Below, piece by piece: positions 8,654 to 17,700 of a stretch of DNA of 55,229 bases. Each line of letters opens with the position of its first letter. The stretch's first letter is position 1. The DNA lies in assembly GCA_964475415.1 (NCBI GenBank), contig CAYYWZ010000021.1:1-55229 (forward strand). Reading direction: 5' to 3'. The stretch is from CALCMJ01 sp964475415 (GTDB lineage Bacteria > Bacteroidota > Bacteroidia > Chitinophagales > Saprospiraceae). The notes beneath the pieces are model-generated. The model was given only the letters and a program-made list of their open reading frames with translations. It did no database searches and had not been told where the DNA came from. A program made the translations under genes and the position numbers.

Positions 8654-9175
8654 ATGGAAGCAGAATTAATTTTACAAAATGTAAAAACAAATAACGGAAG
8701 AGGGGTTATCGACATGTCATTAGAGAAACCCGTCTTCCTTATTTTTTTAAGACACTTCGGCTGTATTTTCTGCCGTGAAGGTCTAGCCGAGATAGCGGAT
8801 GCTAAGAAAAGACTTTTTAGAAAAGGAGTAGAAATTGTATTCTTTCACATGTCAGATAATAAAACTGCTGACGAATATTTTGAACACTTTGATTTGTCAG
8901 ACACGGAGCATGTTGCTGACCCCGATTGTACGATTTACCAAAAATTCGGTCTAGCGAAGGGGAATTTCAACCAATTATTTGGCTTAAAAAATTGGATAAG
9001 GGGATTTAATGCAACGATGCATGGAACTAGTTTTTCCCTTAAGCAGATAGGGGATGCTTTCCAGATGCCAGGTGTTTTTGTGCTGTGCAATGGAGAAGTG
9101 AAAGGAAGCTATATACATGAACTTGCTTCTGATAAACCAAACTACGAAACGCTATCAAAATGCTGTGAGGCTTAA
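8654..9175 (+). CDS. Peroxiredoxin-like protein (AhpC/TSA family 2, PRXL2/SelL type)
   Basis: The 173-residue cytoplasmic protein has a thioredoxin fold. The motif FLRHFGCIFCREGL places a CxxC pair at C37 and C40, as in the PRXL2/selenoprotein-L-like branch in which one Cys can be selenocysteine in relatives. Later conserved features are DPDCTIYQKFGL and a GVFVLCNGEV strand near the C-terminus. It probably reduces peroxides or disulfides; the partner reductant is not apparent from the neighbours. It lies about 106 bases downstream of mdh on the same strand, in a gap with only a weak hairpin. Confidence 0.8.
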   Translation: MEAELILQNVKTNNGRGVIDMSLEKPVFLIFLRHFGCIFCREGLAEIADAKKRLFRKGVEIVFFHMSDNKTADEYFEHFDLSDTEHVADPDCTIYQKFGLAKGNFNQLFGLKNWIRGFNATMHGTSFSLKQIGDAFQMPGVFVLCNGEVKGSYIHELASDKPNYETLSKCCEA

Positions 9176-9243
9176 CTTTAAAATTTCATTAACAATCATA
9201 TCTTACTGATTCGCGTTATATTGTTGATATAAACAGCAGTTTT

Positions 9244-10125
9244 ATGAAATTAATATATGCATTATTTATTTTCGCTACGCTGGCTAATTCAGTAAAGGCC
9301 CAGCCATCTGCTAAGGATGACCTTTTTTTTTATGGTGATATTATGATCAATGCTCTAGAGTCATCTACTAGGGAGCGGGCTGAAAAATTATTCTATAAGT
9401 TATTCAAAGAACAGTTGTCGGGTGAAGATAGTTACGATGAAGATTGGTCTTGGCTACGATGGATTTCAGTTCTGAGTCCCGATGATAATGCTTTTAAAAT
9501 ATACACATGGGAATGGAAACAAGATGAAGATAACTACAAGTACTTTGGTTTTATCCAGTTTCCTGATAATAGTTTTGTAGAACTGACTGGGGAGCAAAGT
9601 GAATGGAGGGACTTAGCCTACGACGAGCGAACAATGGATGATTGGATTAGCGCTTTGTATTACAAAATAATGGAGTACGAAAGTTCAGAGGGGAAAGTTT
9701 ACCTGCTTTTCGGCCGTAACCAATTTAATAAGTATGATAATGTCAAGCTCGTAGAGACCTTAACTATAAAAGATAAAAAGCTGGTTTTTGGACATCCAGC
9801 ATTTGTTAGGGATGGTAGATCTCTCAATAGATTGGTCCTGAGATATGCTGATGATGCTATGGTTTCTGTAAATTATAATGAGGATTTAAATTTACTTATG
9901 TACGATCATCTTATACCAAGAATAGGTAGATTAGAAGGGCAAGGCGAAACCTATCTTCCAGATGGCAGCTACGAAGGATATGCCTTATCTGAAGGGCAAT
10001 GGAAATATGTAGAGAAAATCTATAATCATGTCTACGATGAAGCACCTAGGCCAAAGCCAGTCTTAGATAATACACAGGAAGGAACTATCGTAAAACCAAA
10101 AACTACTAAGAAGAAGCGAAATTAA
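9244..10125 (+). CDS. Secreted protein of unknown function
   Basis: The 293-residue protein has a clear signal peptide (residues 1-19, ending SVKAQ) and no lipobox or further membrane segment. The mature part is rich in Trp, Tyr and acidic residues (DEDWSWLRWISVLSPDD, TWEWKQDEDNY) and ends with a basic tail. I do not recognise a named domain; the pattern resembles conserved periplasmic proteins of Bacteroidota. Its stop codon overlaps that of tilS on the other strand by four bases (convergent), so transcripts of both genes must overlap or end inside each other. Confidence 0.7.
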   Translation: MKLIYALFIFATLANSVKAQPSAKDDLFFYGDIMINALESSTRERAEKLFYKLFKEQLSGEDSYDEDWSWLRWISVLSPDDNAFKIYTWEWKQDEDNYKYFGFIQFPDNSFVELTGEQSEWRDLAYDERTMDDWISALYYKIMEYESSEGKVYLLFGRNQFNKYDNVKLVETLTIKDKKLVFGHPAFVRDGRSLNRLVLRYADDAMVSVNYNEDLNLLMYDHLIPRIGRLEGQGETYLPDGSYEGYALSEGQWKYVEKIYNHVYDEAPRPKPVLDNTQEGTIVKPKTTKKKRN

Positions 10126-11501
10126 CTTTTCGTTAGACTTAAGAAGTCTTGCTTTACTTCTTTATTTATTTTAATCTTTTCTGAAATTCTATAAGGAATT
10201 ACACAGATTATATCCTCTCCGGAGCATAAGACTTTCACGTCTTTCTTATGTATAGATTCTACTTTGATATCTCGTAAGAAGTCCTTGATTTTTTTCTTTT
10301 TACCTTTCATTCCTATAGGTGTGAAGAAGTCTCCAGGTTTCCAAGTTCTAAGCGTCAGTGGAAAACTAAGATTAGCTGTATCTATACTCAGAGCATGTTT
10401 CTCAGGGTCGTAGTAACTATCAGTATTATGCTTTAGCGTAAAATGCTGCCCATTAGATTCTATCTGACAAGGGAGATCATGTAATGAGATATGTATTAAT
10501 CCTGTTGTATCAGATCTATTTTCTTTATTGGCTTGTATAATAAATCTATCACTTTCTATAGTAAGTGTATGAGTGTTGGATAGAAATTTTTTTGATTTAC
10601 TGCCTGCAGAAACTATGGTGTTACTGGCCTGGTCAAAAGTAAAACCAAAAGATTTTATAAGTCTATAAAGGATCCTATCTGACTGGGAAAAGGATAGTAT
10701 TTTCTGTTTATCGATTGTAATGTTTTCGCCTTCATTGCTGATAATATCTCTCGATAGTTTAGCAATACATTCTTCTAGAAGAGCATAATCAGAGGCTAGA
10801 TTTTGTCTAGTTGTTTCTATTCTTTTTCTATAATTAGGAAATATCTGAGCTACTTCAGGTAATATTTTTTTTCTGATATAGTTTCGGCTATACTTTGTAG
10901 AATCATTAGAGCTATCTGCTAAATATTCTATTTTATTGGTTTCGGCATAGGCAATAATTTCTGACTTAGTTATCCCTAATAGTGGACGCAATACCTTCTG
11001 TGATATGGTACTCATTCCAGTCATTCCGGCTGAGCCAGTACCTCTAATAAGATTATAGATGATGGTTTCGACGTTATCATCTAGATGATGAGCAGTAACG
11101 ATATAGTCTAGTTGGTATTTATGTAATAGCTGAGAAAACCATTCATATCTTTTCTTCCGAGCCCATACTTGTATATTTTCTCCGTTGTGCTCTCCTTTCA
11201 AGTGTAAGACCTCACAGGTAAGCTCTTTTTGAGTACAAAGGTCTAGTACTAACTTTTCTTCTTGCTCTGATTCCTCGGTTCTTAGGCCATGATTGACATG
11301 CGCTATAACAATATTTTTTGTATAAAGGCTGAAAAGATGTAAGAGTGCCATAGAATCTATGCCACCACTTACTGCTAAGAGGAATTTACCCTTCTCAGGA
11401 GAAATACCGTTTTGCATAAGCAGCTCTATGAATCGATTTTCTATCACTCTATTTGGTGTGCTATTATTAGAATTAAAAGAAATAAAACCAAAAGTAAACA
11501 A
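10122..11501 (-). CDS. tilS: tRNA(Ile)-lysidine synthetase
   Basis: This essential enzyme modifies the wobble cytidine of the CAU-anticodon isoleucine tRNA to lysidine with ATP. The 459-residue product has the PP-loop motif SGGIDS at 45-50. It continues with HVNHGLR, a catalytic-domain stretch TAHHLDDNVETIIYNLIRG, and RPLLGITKSEI. The C-terminal TilS domain is recognisable (LTLRTWKPGDFFTPIGMKGKKKKIKDFL). About 20 residues precede the usual family start, so translation might begin at the internal Met29. It is transcribed away from the lipoprotein gene at 11682. Confidence 0.95.
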   Translation of the reverse strand: MFTFGFISFNSNNSTPNRVIENRFIELLMQNGISPEKGKFLLAVSGGIDSMALLHLFSLYTKNIVIAHVNHGLRTEESEQEEKLVLDLCTQKELTCEVLHLKGEHNGENIQVWARKKRYEWFSQLLHKYQLDYIVTAHHLDDNVETIIYNLIRGTGSAGMTGMSTISQKVLRPLLGITKSEIIAYAETNKIEYLADSSNDSTKYSRNYIRKKILPEVAQIFPNYRKRIETTRQNLASDYALLEECIAKLSRDIISNEGENITIDKQKILSFSQSDRILYRLIKSFGFTFDQASNTIVSAGSKSKKFLSNTHTLTIESDRFIIQANKENRSDTTGLIHISLHDLPCQIESNGQHFTLKHNTDSYYDPEKHALSIDTANLSFPLTLRTWKPGDFFTPIGMKGKKKKIKDFLRDIKVESIHKKDVKVLCSGEDIICVIPYRISEKIKINKEVKQDFLSLTKS

Positions 11502-11581
11502 TAGCTTTATATTTCATTAAGATTTAAAATAATAAGCTGATATACAAGTTATCCGCTATTTTGATTTTATATTTACTATCG

Positions 11582-11589
11582 CAAAGATA
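11582..11589 (-). promoter_or_regulatory. -7 promoter element of tilS
   Basis: Minus-strand TATCTTTG matches TAnnTTTG about 80 bases before the tilS start. A TTG lies 16 bases upstream, slightly closer than the usual 19. Confidence 0.45.
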
Positions 11590-11681
11590 GATAGAATTAG
11601 AAATGCAAGGTTACTCTATTGCTTTATAAGATAATTTTCAGCTTGTAAATAGCAATATGATAAATGGATTAAAATAATCGC

Positions 11682-12206
11682 ATGAAATATTTACAATTGA
11701 TTTGTTTAAGTTTTGTAGTCTTTCTGGCTGCATGTGCTAACAGTGGAAACTCTAAAGCTGCTAACACTAGTAAAAATAATGACGATGCTGAAGTTGTTGA
11801 TAAAGACAAGAGAAGCAGTGCTTTATCTATTTTAGATTATAGAATAAAAGAAAGCGACGGAAAAACCTTTCCAGTTGTAGAAGCAGATATCTGGGAGTAC
11901 AAATTTGTCTTTGATGGCAATGAGATGTCACCTCCAGGTAGCTATGATGGACAGTGGATAGATTTCAAAGCGGATTTCAGCTATGATTACGGTAAGAATT
12001 CCACTGTTGAGGGTAGCGGTAGATATCACTATAGCTTAGATTCAAGTCTTATGCTGATGGTAGATGATGATGAAAATAAGAATCCTATTCAGTATGAAAC
12101 GAAATTTGCTGGCGATGTTATGGTTCTTGTAGGAAATCCAGAATATGGACCTAACCCGTATCAAATGAAGCTGGAGAGAGTTCCGGATGCAACTTACAAG
12201 CAGTAG
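11682..12206 (+). CDS. Lipoprotein of unknown function
   Basis: The 174-residue protein has a lipoprotein signal peptide with lipobox LAAC (acylated Cys18), then a Ser/Asn/Lys-rich linker (about 19-45). The globular part is rich in Tyr and Asp with several short beta-strand-like segments (FKADFSYDYG, GSGRYHYSLDSSLMLMVDDDENK). The pattern suggests a small beta-barrel or lipocalin-like fold, but I do not recognise a family. It is convergent with mltG, with only 18 bases between the stop codons. Confidence 0.7.
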   Translation: MKYLQLICLSFVVFLAACANSGNSKAANTSKNNDDAEVVDKDKRSSALSILDYRIKESDGKTFPVVEADIWEYKFVFDGNEMSPPGSYDGQWIDFKADFSYDYGKNSTVEGSGRYHYSLDSSLMLMVDDDENKNPIQYETKFAGDVMVLVGNPEYGPNPYQMKLERVPDATYKQ

Positions 12207-12224
12207 GAAAAAATACTATACTGA

Positions 12225-13253
12225 TTATTTCATGACCTTCCTCTTATTGAGCCAAGATCTATATGCGTTAGCGTTTCTAGCATGTTGAGCGCCTGTCCTA
12301 GCGAATGCGTGTCTACCACTATTATCGGGCTTAGCACAAAAATAGATGTAATTGTGGTCCTCATAATTGAGAACGGCGTCGATAGAGCTTATTTCAGGCA
12401 TACATATAGGTCCAGGTGGTAGACCATTATATATATAGGTGTTATAAGGGGAATCATAAGCTAGATGTTTGTTTAGCACTCTTCTTATAGAAAAATCACC
12501 TACTGCATATACCACCGTTGGGTCTGCTTGCAGCAACATACCTTTTTTGAGCCTGTTTATATATACACCTGCAATTCTATTTTTTTCACTTAATGCTAGG
12601 GTTTCTTTTTCTACGATAGAAGCCAGAATATAGACCTCATCAGTTGTAAGTCCTAGGTCTGCGGCTTTCTTAGACCTTTCTGCATTCCAGAATTTCTTGT
12701 GTTCAGTAGATAACTTTTTTATTAGATCTTCGGGAGTTATATTCCACCATGTTTTGTAGGAGTTTGGAATAAACAAACACATGATATTATCTGAATTATA
12801 TCCGTATTGATCTACTATTTTCTCATCTGTCAATGTATTAAACATAGAGATAGAATCTATCATAAGTGGAGCTGATAATTTACCAGCTAATTGTTCTAAG
12901 CTCCTAAGATTATTGAAAGTGAGATCTACTGCAGTCTGTTTACCCGTTCTTAGCATTGAGATTAGCTCACGATTACTTTGACCGGCTGTAAGCTTATATC
13001 TACCAGATTTTATTGAAGCGTCTGTATAGCTCATCCAATTGGCAACCTGATTAAAACTAGATGCCTTTTTTATAAATGATTCATTTACAAGTTTTTGAGA
13101 AAGTTGGTCTATAGTTATATTTGAAGGTATCTCTACATATTCAGTACTCAATTCTGACGGAACATTAGGGGACCATATTACTGTGTAGAGATATACTCCC
13201 ACAGCTAAACCTATGAGCATCAGGAAAAGGAATATATATTTTAGATATTTCAA
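12225..13253 (-). CDS. mltG: Endolytic murein transglycosylase MltG (YceG-like)
   Basis: A membrane-anchored lytic transglycosylase that cuts nascent peptidoglycan strands and sets glycan length. The 342-residue product has one N-terminal membrane helix (about 4-24), a LysM-like segment (about 40-105), and the catalytic domain with ILASIVEKET, where E215 corresponds to the catalytic Glu. It continues with RIAGVYINRLKKGMLLQADP and YNTYIYNGLPPGPI, all typical of YceG. It follows panB by 6 bases on the same strand, an apparent two-gene operon of otherwise unrelated functions. Confidence 0.95.
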   Translation of the reverse strand: MKYLKYIFLFLMLIGLAVGVYLYTVIWSPNVPSELSTEYVEIPSNITIDQLSQKLVNESFIKKASSFNQVANWMSYTDASIKSGRYKLTAGQSNRELISMLRTGKQTAVDLTFNNLRSLEQLAGKLSAPLMIDSISMFNTLTDEKIVDQYGYNSDNIMCLFIPNSYKTWWNITPEDLIKKLSTEHKKFWNAERSKKAADLGLTTDEVYILASIVEKETLALSEKNRIAGVYINRLKKGMLLQADPTVVYAVGDFSIRRVLNKHLAYDSPYNTYIYNGLPPGPICMPEISSIDAVLNYEDHNYIYFCAKPDNSGRHAFARTGAQHARNANAYRSWLNKRKVMK

Positions 13254-13259
13254 AGTCGA

Positions 13260-14078
13260 CTAGTATTGTTCATTTTCATTAGGGAAATCACTAGATTTGA
13301 CATCCTCTATATAATTTTCTACCGCACCTTTTATTTCTTCATAGAGGTCTAAGTAACGTCTTAGGAATCTAGGGCTAAAATCTTTATTTATACCTAATAA
13401 ATCATGAATTACTAACACTTGTCCGTCTGCGGCATTTCCTGCTCCGATTCCTATTGTTGGGATATTGATGAGTTTGCTAACTTCTGCAGTTAATTTAGCT
13501 GGAATTTTTTCTAGTACTATTCCGAAACAACCTAGTTTTTCTAGCAATCGGCTATCCTCTTTTAGCTTTTTTGCTTCTATTTCTTCTTTTGCTCTTACCG
13601 TATAGGTTCCAAATTTATATATAGATTGAGGTGTAAGTCCTAGGTGACCCATAACAGGAATGCCAGCACTCAATATTCTACTGATAGAGTCTTTTATCTC
13701 TTCTCCGCCTTCTAGCTTTACGGCATGAGCTCGAGATTCTTTCATTATTCTAATAGCAGAGCGAAGAGCAAGCTTACTATCTCCTTGATAGGTTCCAAAG
13801 GGTAGATCCACAACTACTAGAGCTCTCTGTACACCACGGACAACCGACTGAGCATGATAAATCATTTGCTCTAGAGTGATAGGTAGTGTAGTTTCGTGGC
13901 CAGCCATCACATTAGATGCAGAATCACCTACAAGGATGATATCTATTTTGGCAGCATCTACTATTTTGGCCATGCTGAAATCGTAAGATGTTATCATTGA
14001 GATTTTCTCTCCGTTATCCTTCATTTTCTGAAGAACATGTGTTGTAATCCTTTTTACTTCTTTTTTAGCTGTTGACAT
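13260..14078 (-). CDS. panB: 3-methyl-2-oxobutanoate hydroxymethyltransferase
   Basis: First step of pantothenate (coenzyme A) synthesis: it transfers a hydroxymethyl group from methylene-tetrahydrofolate to ketoisovalerate, giving ketopantoate. The 272-residue product has the normal length and motifs: MITSYDFSMAKI near the N-terminus, ILVGDSASNVMAGHETTLPIT (magnesium-binding Asp), VKLEGG, GHLGLTPQSI, IGIGAG, and LLGI. panC and panD are not beside it. The start is the first Met, followed by a basic stretch. Confidence 0.97.
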   Translation of the reverse strand: MSTAKKEVKRITTHVLQKMKDNGEKISMITSYDFSMAKIVDAAKIDIILVGDSASNVMAGHETTLPITLEQMIYHAQSVVRGVQRALVVVDLPFGTYQGDSKLALRSAIRIMKESRAHAVKLEGGEEIKDSISRILSAGIPVMGHLGLTPQSIYKFGTYTVRAKEEIEAKKLKEDSRLLEKLGCFGIVLEKIPAKLTAEVSKLINIPTIGIGAGNAADGQVLVIHDLLGINKDFSPRFLRRYLDLYEEIKGAVENYIEDVKSSDFPNENEQY

Positions 14079-14274
14079 GGTTTTTCAATTGTTCCCTGCA
14101 AGTTATTAATTGTTTTACAAAGCGATAAAATAAGATGTAAAAATGTCCTAGAGTATTTTCAATATATATCTAGTATATAGAGTTAATATTAGTAATATTG
14201 TACTTTATTATCATGATAGCGGTTATTTTACTGTATTACTGTTTAATGATATGGAAGGTTTAAAAACTTTTTTG

Positions 14275-15264
14275 ATGAAAAATCTATTATTTGTATTCCT
14301 CTTTTTAGGCTTGTTCGCTTGTGATAATACATTCGAACTAATAGAAGAAAGAAAGGATATACCTGTTGTATATGGATTGATCAGTCCAGTTGATACGGCT
14401 CAGTATCTCAGAATAGAAAAGGTATTTGTAGATGAGACGGTATCACCTATAGTTATCGCTCAAGATCCTACTCAGCTATATTATGATGATATCGTTGTGA
14501 AAATAGTGAGAGTAGATACAGAAGAGGAATTCATTTTAACAGAAGTAGATGGTAATGAGGAAGGTTTTGTAAGAGAAGAAGGAGCTTTTGCTAATACACC
14601 TAATACACTTTACAAAATAAAAACTGATGAGATAGATTTTGTAGAATCTGATGGGTATAGATTAGAATTAGATAGAGGTGATCAATTACCGATAGTTACA
14701 GCTACTACAAGACTCCTAGAAACACCAGTAATTACAAGGCCATCATCTAGCGGTATAATGGATTTTACCTATGATAGAGAAACACCTTTCCAGATATTAG
14801 GGAATGAGACATGCTTCTTATACGATATAAAACTTATCTTCTATTATAGAGAAAGAGATGATAATGTAGCCGGATCACAATTTGAAAGTAAAAGTATAGT
14901 GTGGGAAGTTGCCAATGGTATCGAATCACCAGATGGAGATGTAGCGGTAAGGCATGAGGAGTTAGGTTTAAACTTTTATACGTTCTTAGCTGGTAATCTA
15001 CAAGAAGGAAACTTCACCCGTCAGTTCGAATTTGTAGATGTTGTTGCAGATGCAGGCGGAGAAGAAATTTTAGATTACCAATCTGTAGGTTTAGCTAATC
15101 TAGGAATTACTTCATCTCAGGATATTCCTACGTTTACAAACTTATCAGAAGGGCGGGGATTATTCTCATCAAGAACACGTACATCTAGGATTGGATTACC
15201 GCTTTCTAATAGAACTTTAGATTCACTAATCAATGGCACTATTACAGGACCGTTAAATTTCTAA
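14275..15264 (+). CDS. DUF4249 family outer-membrane lipoprotein
   Basis: The 329-residue product starts with a hydrophobic signal ending in LFAC, so Cys15 is the likely lipidation site. I chose the ATG at 14275 because it gives a normal lipoprotein signal; an in-frame ATG at 14251 would add eight residues. After the Cys comes the DUF4249-type start (FELIEERKDIPVVYGLISPVDTAQ), then beta-rich segments with a Pro/Thr pattern. DUF4249 proteins usually accompany a TonB-dependent receptor and are thought to sit on the outer membrane. No receptor gene is adjacent here. It is divergent from panB. Confidence 0.82.
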   Translation: MKNLLFVFLFLGLFACDNTFELIEERKDIPVVYGLISPVDTAQYLRIEKVFVDETVSPIVIAQDPTQLYYDDIVVKIVRVDTEEEFILTEVDGNEEGFVREEGAFANTPNTLYKIKTDEIDFVESDGYRLELDRGDQLPIVTATTRLLETPVITRPSSSGIMDFTYDRETPFQILGNETCFLYDIKLIFYYRERDDNVAGSQFESKSIVWEVANGIESPDGDVAVRHEELGLNFYTFLAGNLQEGNFTRQFEFVDVVADAGGEEILDYQSVGLANLGITSSQDIPTFTNLSEGRGLFSSRTRTSRIGLPLSNRTLDSLINGTITGPLNF

Positions 15265-15284
15265 AAACTACTTTTTCTGTCTTT

Positions 15285-15303
15285 TTGTCAGTCATTATGA
15301 CAA
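15285..15303 (+). promoter_or_regulatory. Inverted repeat upstream of dnaK, candidate heat-shock operator
   Basis: TTGTCA (15285-15290) and TGACAA (15298-15303) are perfect inverted repeats separated by seven bases, about 50 bases upstream of a sigma-54-like promoter. It is not a CIRCE element. Its place is right for an activator or repressor site controlling dnaK. Confidence 0.45.
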
Positions 15304-15354
15304 TTCCTTGTAAATAATTCTCTAAGAAAAGTCAAAATTTCACGTTTTACCTAT

Positions 15355-15369
15355 TGGCACTAGAATTGA
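15355..15369 (+). promoter_or_regulatory. Sigma-54-like (-24/-12) promoter of dnaK
   Basis: TTGGCAC, five bases, then TTGA matches the RpoN consensus (TGGCAC-N5-TTGC) with correct spacing; only the last conserved C is A. The start of transcription would be near 15380, leaving about 40 bases of leader before the dnaK ATG. Confidence 0.45.
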
Positions 15370-15418
15370 CTAGTATTTAGTACGAAATATATTTAAATTA
15401 AAAAATACATAATATAAC

Positions 15419-17341
15419 ATGGGTAAAATTATTGGCATTGATTTAGGTACAACTAATTCTTGTGTTGCAGTTATGGAAGGTAACGAACCAGTTGTAATTC
15501 CTAACGAAGAAGGAAGAAGAACAACTCCTTCAGTTGTAGCATTCCTAGACAATGGAGAAAGAAAAGTAGGTGATCCTGCTAAGAGACAGGCAATCACTAA
15601 TCCTACAAGAACTGTAGCCTCTATTAAGAGATTTATGGGAAATAGATTTTCTGAAGTATCTAGAGAGGTCAAAAGAACAGCCTATAAGGTTGTAAAAGGA
15701 GATAACGATACGGTAAGAGTAGAGATCGAAGATAGAAAGTATTCTCCTCAAGAAATTTCTGCTATGGTACTGCAGAAGATGAAGAAGACTGCTGAGGATT
15801 TCTTAGGAACTGAAGTTACAGAGGCAGTTATTACTGTTCCTGCTTACTTTAATGATTCTCAAAGACAAGCTACAAAAGAAGCTGGTGAAGTAGCTGGTCT
15901 AGTTGTAAAAAGAATTATCAACGAGCCTACTGCTGCTGCTTTAGCATATGGTCTAGATAAGAAAAACCAAGATAGCACGATAGCAGTATATGATTTAGGA
16001 GGTGGAACCTTTGATATATCTGTCTTAGAATTAGGAGATGGAGTATTCGAGGTAAAATCTACTAACGGAGATACACACTTAGGGGGAGATGATTTTGATG
16101 AGGTAATTATAGACTGGCTAGCAGATGAGTTTAAGAAGCAAGAAAATATAGATCTTAGAAAAGATCCTATGGCGCTTCAGAGACTGAAAGAAGCTGCAGA
16201 AAAAGCAAAGATAGAATTATCAAGTTCGGCAGAAACAGAAATAAATCTGCCATATGTTACTGCTGTAGATGGTGTTCCTAAGCACTTGGTTATTAAGTTA
16301 AGTAGATCAAAATTTGAAGCTTTAGCGGATGATTTAGTTTCTAGAACACTAAAGCCATGTATGGAAGCGCTTAAAGACGCAGGTCTAGATAAGTCTGAAA
16401 TAGATGAAGTAATTCTAGTAGGAGGATCTACAAGAATTCCTAAGATACAAGAAGCTGTAGAGGCATTTTTTGGTAAGAAACCTAATAGATCTGTAAACCC
16501 TGATGAGGTTGTAGCGATAGGAGCCTCTATCCAAGGAGGTGTACTGAGTGGTGATGTACAAGATGTATTGCTTTTAGATGTTACGCCATTATCTATGGGA
16601 ATAGAAACTATGGGAGGTGTATACGATGTTGTTATAGAATCTAATTCTACGATACCTACTAAGAAAACGAAAGTATATTCTACTGCAGCAGAAAATCAGC
16701 CAAGTGTAGAGATACATATCTTACAAGGAGAGCGTCCTATGGCTAGAGATAACAGAACTGTAGGAAGATTTATCCTAGATGGTATTCCACCAGCACCTAG
16801 AGGTTTGCCACAGATCGAAGTAACTTTCGATATGGATGCTAATGGTATACTTAATGTATCAGCCAAAGATAAGGGTACAGGCAAAGAGCAGAATATCCGA
16901 ATCGAAGCTTCTACCGGATTGTCAAAAGAAGAGATAGAAAAGATGAAGGCAGAAGCAGCAGCGAATGCTGAGTCTGATAAGAAAGCTAGAGAAAGTGTAG
17001 ATAAACTGAATACAGCGGATTCGCTTATCTTCCAGACAGAAAAGCAAATGACAGAGTATGGAGATAAAATTCCTGAAGACAAGAAGGGTGCAATCGAGAC
17101 GGCTCTAACAGAACTGAAAGAAGCACATAAGTCTCAGGACCTAGATAAGATAGATGTTGCTATGGAGCAAATGAATACAGCATGGCAGGCAGCTAGTCAG
17201 GATATATACCAAGCAACTCAGGGGGCTGATGCTGCTAACGGTGCAACAGCAGATGCTGGAGCAGGAACTGAAGGTGGAGCAACAGATAGCGAAGAAGACG
17301 TTACTGATGTAGAGTTTGAAGAAGTAGATGAAACTACATAA
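15419..17341 (+). CDS. dnaK: Molecular chaperone DnaK (Hsp70)
   Basis: ATP-driven Hsp70 chaperone that binds exposed hydrophobic segments of proteins. The 640-residue product is full length. The nucleotide-binding domain starts IIGIDLGTTNSCVAVMEG, with VYDLGGGTFDISVLELGDG and VGGSTRIPKIQ. The substrate-binding domain has LDVTPLSMGIET and GERPMARDNR. The helical lid and an Ala/Gly/Thr linker end in the acidic DVEFEEVDE tail. Partner genes dnaJ and grpE are not adjacent. It has its own promoter region and its own terminator, so it is monocistronic. Confidence 0.99.
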   Translation: MGKIIGIDLGTTNSCVAVMEGNEPVVIPNEEGRRTTPSVVAFLDNGERKVGDPAKRQAITNPTRTVASIKRFMGNRFSEVSREVKRTAYKVVKGDNDTVRVEIEDRKYSPQEISAMVLQKMKKTAEDFLGTEVTEAVITVPAYFNDSQRQATKEAGEVAGLVVKRIINEPTAAALAYGLDKKNQDSTIAVYDLGGGTFDISVLELGDGVFEVKSTNGDTHLGGDDFDEVIIDWLADEFKKQENIDLRKDPMALQRLKEAAEKAKIELSSSAETEINLPYVTAVDGVPKHLVIKLSRSKFEALADDLVSRTLKPCMEALKDAGLDKSEIDEVILVGGSTRIPKIQEAVEAFFGKKPNRSVNPDEVVAIGASIQGGVLSGDVQDVLLLDVTPLSMGIETMGGVYDVVIESNSTIPTKKTKVYSTAAENQPSVEIHILQGERPMARDNRTVGRFILDGIPPAPRGLPQIEVTFDMDANGILNVSAKDKGTGKEQNIRIEASTGLSKEEIEKMKAEAAANAESDKKARESVDKLNTADSLIFQTEKQMTEYGDKIPEDKKGAIETALTELKEAHKSQDLDKIDVAMEQMNTAWQAASQDIYQATQGADAANGATADAGAGTEGGATDSEEDVTDVEFEEVDETT

Positions 17342-17377
17342 TTAGAATCTAACTTAAGATCTAATTTTAAAAATAGC

Positions 17378-17413
17378 AGGTCGTTGTAATTAATTTACAG
17401 CGACCTTTTTTTT
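17378..17413 (+). terminator. Rho-independent terminator of dnaK
   Basis: AGGTCG and CGACCT form the outer stem, and TGTAA with TTACA extend it after one mismatch. Eight Ts follow. It lies 36 bases after the dnaK stop codon. Confidence 0.9.
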
Positions 17414-17533
17414 ATTAGAATGTAAATGTGTAATTAATTTACAAAGCCCAATTTTATCATAACCATCTTAAACTATAGTAAAATAAATGACAGGAAATTA
17501 AAAAAAAATAGCTGTAGGGTTTCAGTAGGGACT
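17414..17533. other. Intergenic spacer between two facing terminators
   Basis: About 120 AT-rich bases between the dnaK terminator and the minus-strand terminator of the helicase operon. I see no gene or clear regulatory site. Confidence 0.5.
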
Positions 17534-17562
17534 AAAAAAAAGCTCCAGACGGGATGTGGAGC
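17534..17562 (-). terminator. Rho-independent terminator of the DEAD-box operon or of a small RNA
   Basis: Read on the minus strand, GCTCCA pairs with TGGAGC around a nine-base loop and is followed directly by eight Ts (plus-strand A-run 17534-17541). It lies about 230 bases after the helicase stop codon. Confidence 0.8.
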
Positions 17563-17700
17563 GAATGTCTAATTTTCGTAGACATTGTTATAGAACAACT
17601 TCCTAATATAAAACTAATGATTTTCTCTCTCTCTCTACAATTGTGGAGACTAAAGTTAACCCTAAGTATAGTTATTTGTAGAGAAAACTGGGCTAAATGA
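17534..17700 (-). ncRNA. Structured 3' untranslated region or candidate small RNA
   Basis: The minus strand can fold into consecutive hairpins. One has arms 17676-17687 and 17621-17640, where TTTTCTCTACAA faces a CT-expanded partner. A short one has TTGTT/AACAA at 17585-17598. One has eight perfect pairs, AATGTCTA/TAGACATT, at 17564-17586, sharing two bases with the previous hairpin. The last is the terminator hairpin. A loose -7-like TATACTTTG lies near 17736-17744, so an independent transcript of about 190 bases is possible; equally it may be only the 3' end of the helicase mRNA. No known RNA family was recognised. Confidence 0.35.

Noticed and set aside
15265..15418. CIRCE element for HrcA control of dnaK
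   Set aside because: No TTAGCACTC-N9-GAGTGCTAA or close variant; only the shorter TTGTCA/TGACAA repeat is present.
17621..17635. CTCTCT microsatellite as a separate repeat feature
   Set aside because: It is one arm of a hairpin in the structured 3' region and is reported there.
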